A DNA stretch of 64,000 nt, from assembly GCA_013141055.1 (NCBI GenBank), contig JABFRS010000001.1, positions 3,199,187 to 3,263,186 on the forward strand, written 5' to 3'. A program made the translations under genes and the position numbers. Every line of letters begins with the position of its first letter. Positions within the stretch are counted from its first letter, which is position 1. This DNA comes from Cyclobacteriaceae bacterium. GTDB lineage: Bacteria; Bacteroidota; Bacteroidia; Cytophagales; Cyclobacteriaceae. Positions 61,029-64,000 of this stretch are shown here, in pieces. The notes beneath the pieces are model-generated. The model had not been told where the DNA came from, made no database searches, and was given only the letters and a program-made list of their open reading frames with translations.

Positions 61029-63995
61029 ATGAAGTTCAGATCCCTACTTTTTTTACTGTCTTTCTTTATGAGCGTTGGTGTATATGCTCAAACCAATGTT
61101 TCCGGTAAAGTCATATCTGAAGAGGATAAAGAAGGAGTACCCGGAATAAACATTGTTGTGAAAGGTACCAGCACAGGAACCGTTACCGATGTTAATGGAA
61201 ATTATAGTGTTGTGGTGCCTGCCAATGGAGTACTCATCTTTTCTTTTGTTGGTCTTCAAACTCAGGAAATTCTTGTAGGCAAGCGCACGATCCTGGATAT
61301 CATGATGAAACCAGATCTTAAAGAACTGGAAGAAGTTGTTGTGACGGGATATCGTGAAGAGAGCAGGAGAGCATTGCCGGGTTCTGTTGCCGTTGTAAAA
61401 TCCGATAAACTTCAGAATGCCACCATTGCTTCATTCGACCAGGTATTGCAGGGAAGAGTTCCGGGCATGCTGGTATCAGGTGGTTCCGGTCAGCCAGGAT
61501 CATCCGCGAGTGTTATTATTCGTGGTATCAAATCGATCAGCGGTGTGAACGGACCTCTTTATGTATTGGATGGAGTTCCAATAGCATCGGGAGTATTCAA
61601 TACATTAAATCCAAACGACTTTGAAAGCATCAGTGTTCTTAAAGATGCGACTGCAGCCGCGCTCTACGGATCACGGGGTTCTAACGGTGTCGTTGTCATC
61701 ACAACAAAGAAGGGAAAATCAGGAGAGACTCAAATAAACTATGGTGTTCAGTATGGAGTTTCCTTTGCTCCACAAAATCGTCTTCAGGTTATGAATTCCA
61801 CTGAGAAGATTGATTTTGAATTGCTGACAGGCGGAAGCAGCTTAAGCACTATGACCAGTGAGCAGATCGCCCGTCTCAGATTGATCAATACCAACTGGCA
61901 GGATGTTTTGTTCACCACCGCACGGACAATTCAACATGATCTGAGCATTCAGGGTGGAAATGACAAGACAACCTTCTTCATTTCAGGAAATTATTTGAAT
62001 CAGGAAGGAACTGTTCGCAATACAGGATTGCAACGCTATACAGCAAAAATCAACATTCAGCATGAGGCTAAGAATTTCCGGATGGGAATGAATAGCTCTC
62101 TGGGATATTCTAAAAATCAATCGACCCTTGAGGGCAATGCATACATTGGATCTCCTCTCAATGCAGTACGTTGGAGCAATCCGTATGAGAAACCCTACGA
62201 CGATAACGGGGATTACACAAAGATAAAATCAGGACAACCTAACGCCCTTCAGGAGCTTCTTGAAAATCATCGCCACTTCTTCGACATTAAAGCTATTGTC
62301 AATGTCTATGGAGAATACTTTGTTCCTGCAGTTCAGGGTTTAAGTGTCAAGACTTCATGGGGAACAGATTACACTCAGCGTGAGAATGACACATACTTTG
62401 ATAAGAGCACGTATACAGGTTCACAAACTCCCGGGCAAAGTGGAAGTCAATCCCGGGGAAGTTCATCCGTGGTCAACTTTGTGGGAACCAACTCAGTTAA
62501 TTACAGAACGACCATCAATGACGTTCATGACATCTTTGCAGCTGTTTATCATGAGGTCGTCTACAATCAAAGAAAGGACTATGCCTTTACCGGATATGGA
62601 ATCACCAGCAATCTGAAAAATGATGGCGGCATCACGGTAAGCCCCACCTATCTTCCGGGATTAAGCGGCAACAACCGTGAGATTGCACTGCAATCATTCT
62701 TCACGGAACTGTCATATTCTTACAATAAGAAGTATTATCTGAAAGCAGGATTCAGAAGTGATGCATCGTCTGTATTCGGAGCAAATTATCAGCATGCAAA
62801 CTTCTATTCCATTGGTGGAAACTGGAGAATCAGTGATGAAGACTTCTTCAAGAACCTGACTACTAAAATTGATTTTCTGAAGATCTATTCAAATTTCGGA
62901 ACCTCAGGAAATCAAAGTGTTCTGGATGCAAATGGTCAGATCGATGCGTATCCTTCTCTTTCCCTTTATAGCCCTCAGTTTTCTTATGATGGAAGTTCTG
63001 GTATTCGTCAGACCCAGCCTGCCAATCCTGATCTGAGCTGGGAAACAGTGCAGTCTTTCAATGCTGGTTTTGAATATTCAGTGTTGAAAAACAGAATCTC
63101 TGGTTCTATTGAGTATTATATCAACACAACACAAAATCTTCTTTTAAATAGTCAGCTGTCGCGAACCAGTGGATTTGAAACGATCGCGCAGAATGTTGGT
63201 AAAATGCAAAACCAGGGAATTGAAATTGATATCAATGCCAACGTTCTTAAGTTCCGTGGATTCTCCTGGAATGTGGGTGCAAACTTCACCTACAACCAGA
63301 ATAAAATTGTAAAGCTTGCGGAGACGGAAGAGATCATCAATGGACTTACGATTACTAAAGTCGGACTTCCCTTTGGAACGAACTATGTTGTACCATACGC
63401 AGGCGTGAATCCGGCAAATGGAGATGCTCTTTACTATAAGAAGGATGGTACATTGACCAATCAGTTCTCATCAGATGACCTGGTTCCAATGGGTACACGC
63501 TTTGCTCCACGCTTTGGCGGCTTTACCAACACATTCAACTACAAGGGTGTAGAGCTTTCAATCTTTTTCTCATGGGTTCAGGGCAATCAGGTATTTAATA
63601 ATGACAGAACAAACGTTGAGAATCCGACCTACTATGTTGATAATCTTTCAAAATCATTGTTGAGAGCATGGAAGCAGCCGGGAGACATTACAGATATTCC
63701 AAGAATTCAAACTACCGGAGGACTTACTACCAATTCATTCCAGGCTCAGACCTCACGTTATGTTGAAGATGGATCATTCCTGCGATTGAGAAATGTAATG
63801 CTGTCATACAATCTTCCATCAAAGTGGATTGATAAAGCAAAATTGAGAAGCGTGCGGGTGTATGCACAAGGACAGAATCTCTGGACGCTGTTTAAGTTCC
63901 AGGGATGGGATCCTGAATTAGCAGCCGGTACTTTGACAGGAGCGCAATACCCGGCGCTGCGCACAGTGACGGCAGGTGTAAATATTGGATTTTAG
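61029..63995 (+). CDS. SusC/RagA family TonB-linked outer-membrane receptor
   Basis: A 988-residue nutrient receptor. The signal peptide ends near VYAQ; then a carboxypeptidase-regulatory-like domain (about 22-95, VSGKVISEEDKEGVPGINIV), a TonB-box-like EEVVVTGYR, and the plug (LYVLDGVPIASG, FESISVLKDATAAALYGSRG). The long barrel ends in VTAGVNIGF. Such receptors usually work with a SusD lipoprotein encoded directly downstream; the window ends 5 nt after the stop, so the partner and the substrate cannot be seen. Confidence 0.96.
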   Translation: MKFRSLLFLLSFFMSVGVYAQTNVSGKVISEEDKEGVPGINIVVKGTSTGTVTDVNGNYSVVVPANGVLIFSFVGLQTQEILVGKRTILDIMMKPDLKELEEVVVTGYREESRRALPGSVAVVKSDKLQNATIASFDQVLQGRVPGMLVSGGSGQPGSSASVIIRGIKSISGVNGPLYVLDGVPIASGVFNTLNPNDFESISVLKDATAAALYGSRGSNGVVVITTKKGKSGETQINYGVQYGVSFAPQNRLQVMNSTEKIDFELLTGGSSLSTMTSEQIARLRLINTNWQDVLFTTARTIQHDLSIQGGNDKTTFFISGNYLNQEGTVRNTGLQRYTAKINIQHEAKNFRMGMNSSLGYSKNQSTLEGNAYIGSPLNAVRWSNPYEKPYDDNGDYTKIKSGQPNALQELLENHRHFFDIKAIVNVYGEYFVPAVQGLSVKTSWGTDYTQRENDTYFDKSTYTGSQTPGQSGSQSRGSSSVVNFVGTNSVNYRTTINDVHDIFAAVYHEVVYNQRKDYAFTGYGITSNLKNDGGITVSPTYLPGLSGNNREIALQSFFTELSYSYNKKYYLKAGFRSDASSVFGANYQHANFYSIGGNWRISDEDFFKNLTTKIDFLKIYSNFGTSGNQSVLDANGQIDAYPSLSLYSPQFSYDGSSGIRQTQPANPDLSWETVQSFNAGFEYSVLKNRISGSIEYYINTTQNLLLNSQLSRTSGFETIAQNVGKMQNQGIEIDINANVLKFRGFSWNVGANFTYNQNKIVKLAETEEIINGLTITKVGLPFGTNYVVPYAGVNPANGDALYYKKDGTLTNQFSSDDLVPMGTRFAPRFGGFTNTFNYKGVELSIFFSWVQGNQVFNNDRTNVENPTYYVDNLSKSLLRAWKQPGDITDIPRIQTTGGLTTNSFQAQTSRYVEDGSFLRLRNVMLSYNLPSKWIDKAKLRSVRVYAQGQNLWTLFKFQGWDPELAAGTLTGAQYPALRTVTAGVNIGF

Positions 63996-64000
63996 AAGTC

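Noticed and set aside
1..64000. tRNA, rRNA, prophage, insertion sequence and toxin-antitoxin genes
   Set aside because: No tRNA T-loop signature in a cloverleaf context, no transposase, integrase or phage structural gene, and no recognisable toxin-antitoxin pair were seen.

Overview
The window looks like a chromosomal stretch from a Bacteroidota bacterium, most likely a free-living Cytophagales-type member. The taxon is inferred from family content; no rRNA or tRNA gene is visible. Supporting signs are a SusC/RagA-type TonB-linked receptor, HmuY-type heme lipoprotein, DUF4421/DUF4199/DUF3817/DUF4142 proteins, a PorE-like OmpA protein, a TPR/OmpA-rich lipoproteome, Shine-Dalgarno sites that are mostly weak, and promoters of the Bacteroidota type (TTTG / TAnnTTTG; the rpsT promoter is a textbook case). 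No CRISPR, phage, insertion sequence or plasmid function was found.

Layout. 1-7.3 kb: mostly minus-strand envelope and stress-type genes (DUF4421, SDR, glycine-zipper OmpA lipoprotein, M23 endopeptidase, cysteine-free ArsC-like protein, DUF4142 operon, FAD oxidoreductase) with two small plus-strand exported proteins. 7.3-7.7 kb: a gene-poor stretch with a candidate small gene or RNA. 7.7-17.2 kb: an AsmA-like protein, SDR, DUF1223/YHS, a TPR lipoprotein, an amidohydrolase, a HerA-like ATPase and an AraC regulator. 17.3-25.1 kb: a complete heme-acquisition locus (TonB receptor, HmuY, DUF3817, HmuT, HmuU, HmuV, HmuS) in which hmuT carries two compensating one-base shifts. 25.2-34.5 kb: NagX-like membrane protein, DUF1684, RadC, ribosomal protein S20, M1 aminopeptidase, a phospholipase C/S1-P1-like protein, GH29 fucosidase. 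34.6-43.5 kb: aminopeptidase P, DUF4198, TonB-domain protein, RidA, IscA-type protein, methylmalonyl-CoA epimerase, ThiL, AcpH-like, TerB-like, amidohydrolase. 43.6-50.8 kb: an exported repeat protein joined to a two-component system, a PRC-barrel protein, a zinc-protease lipoprotein and a MacB/FtsX-type permease. 50.8-54 kb: an 11-bp minisatellite, then an exported trio. 54-59 kb: lepA, folD, queE, pabB, pabC. 59-64 kb: PorE-like OmpA protein and a SusC-type receptor.

How genes work together. The heme locus moves heme from the surface (HmuY, receptor) through the periplasm (HmuT) and inner membrane (HmuUV) to a cytosolic handler (HmuS), probably under the divergent AraC regulator. folD, queE, pabB and pabC form a folate / GTP-derived-pterin cluster behind lepA.

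Best hunt results: (1) a shared bipartite motif TGGCA-N6-TT[T/G] located 33-49 nt before five small envelope/stress genes and before a candidate small RNA; its spacing is that of a -24/-12 promoter. (2) The candidate small RNA at 3271-3358 (-) and the candidate small gene/RNA at 7482-7675 (+). (3) Compensating homopolymer shifts in hmuT. (4) An eight-unit 11-bp tandem repeat at 50921-51008.
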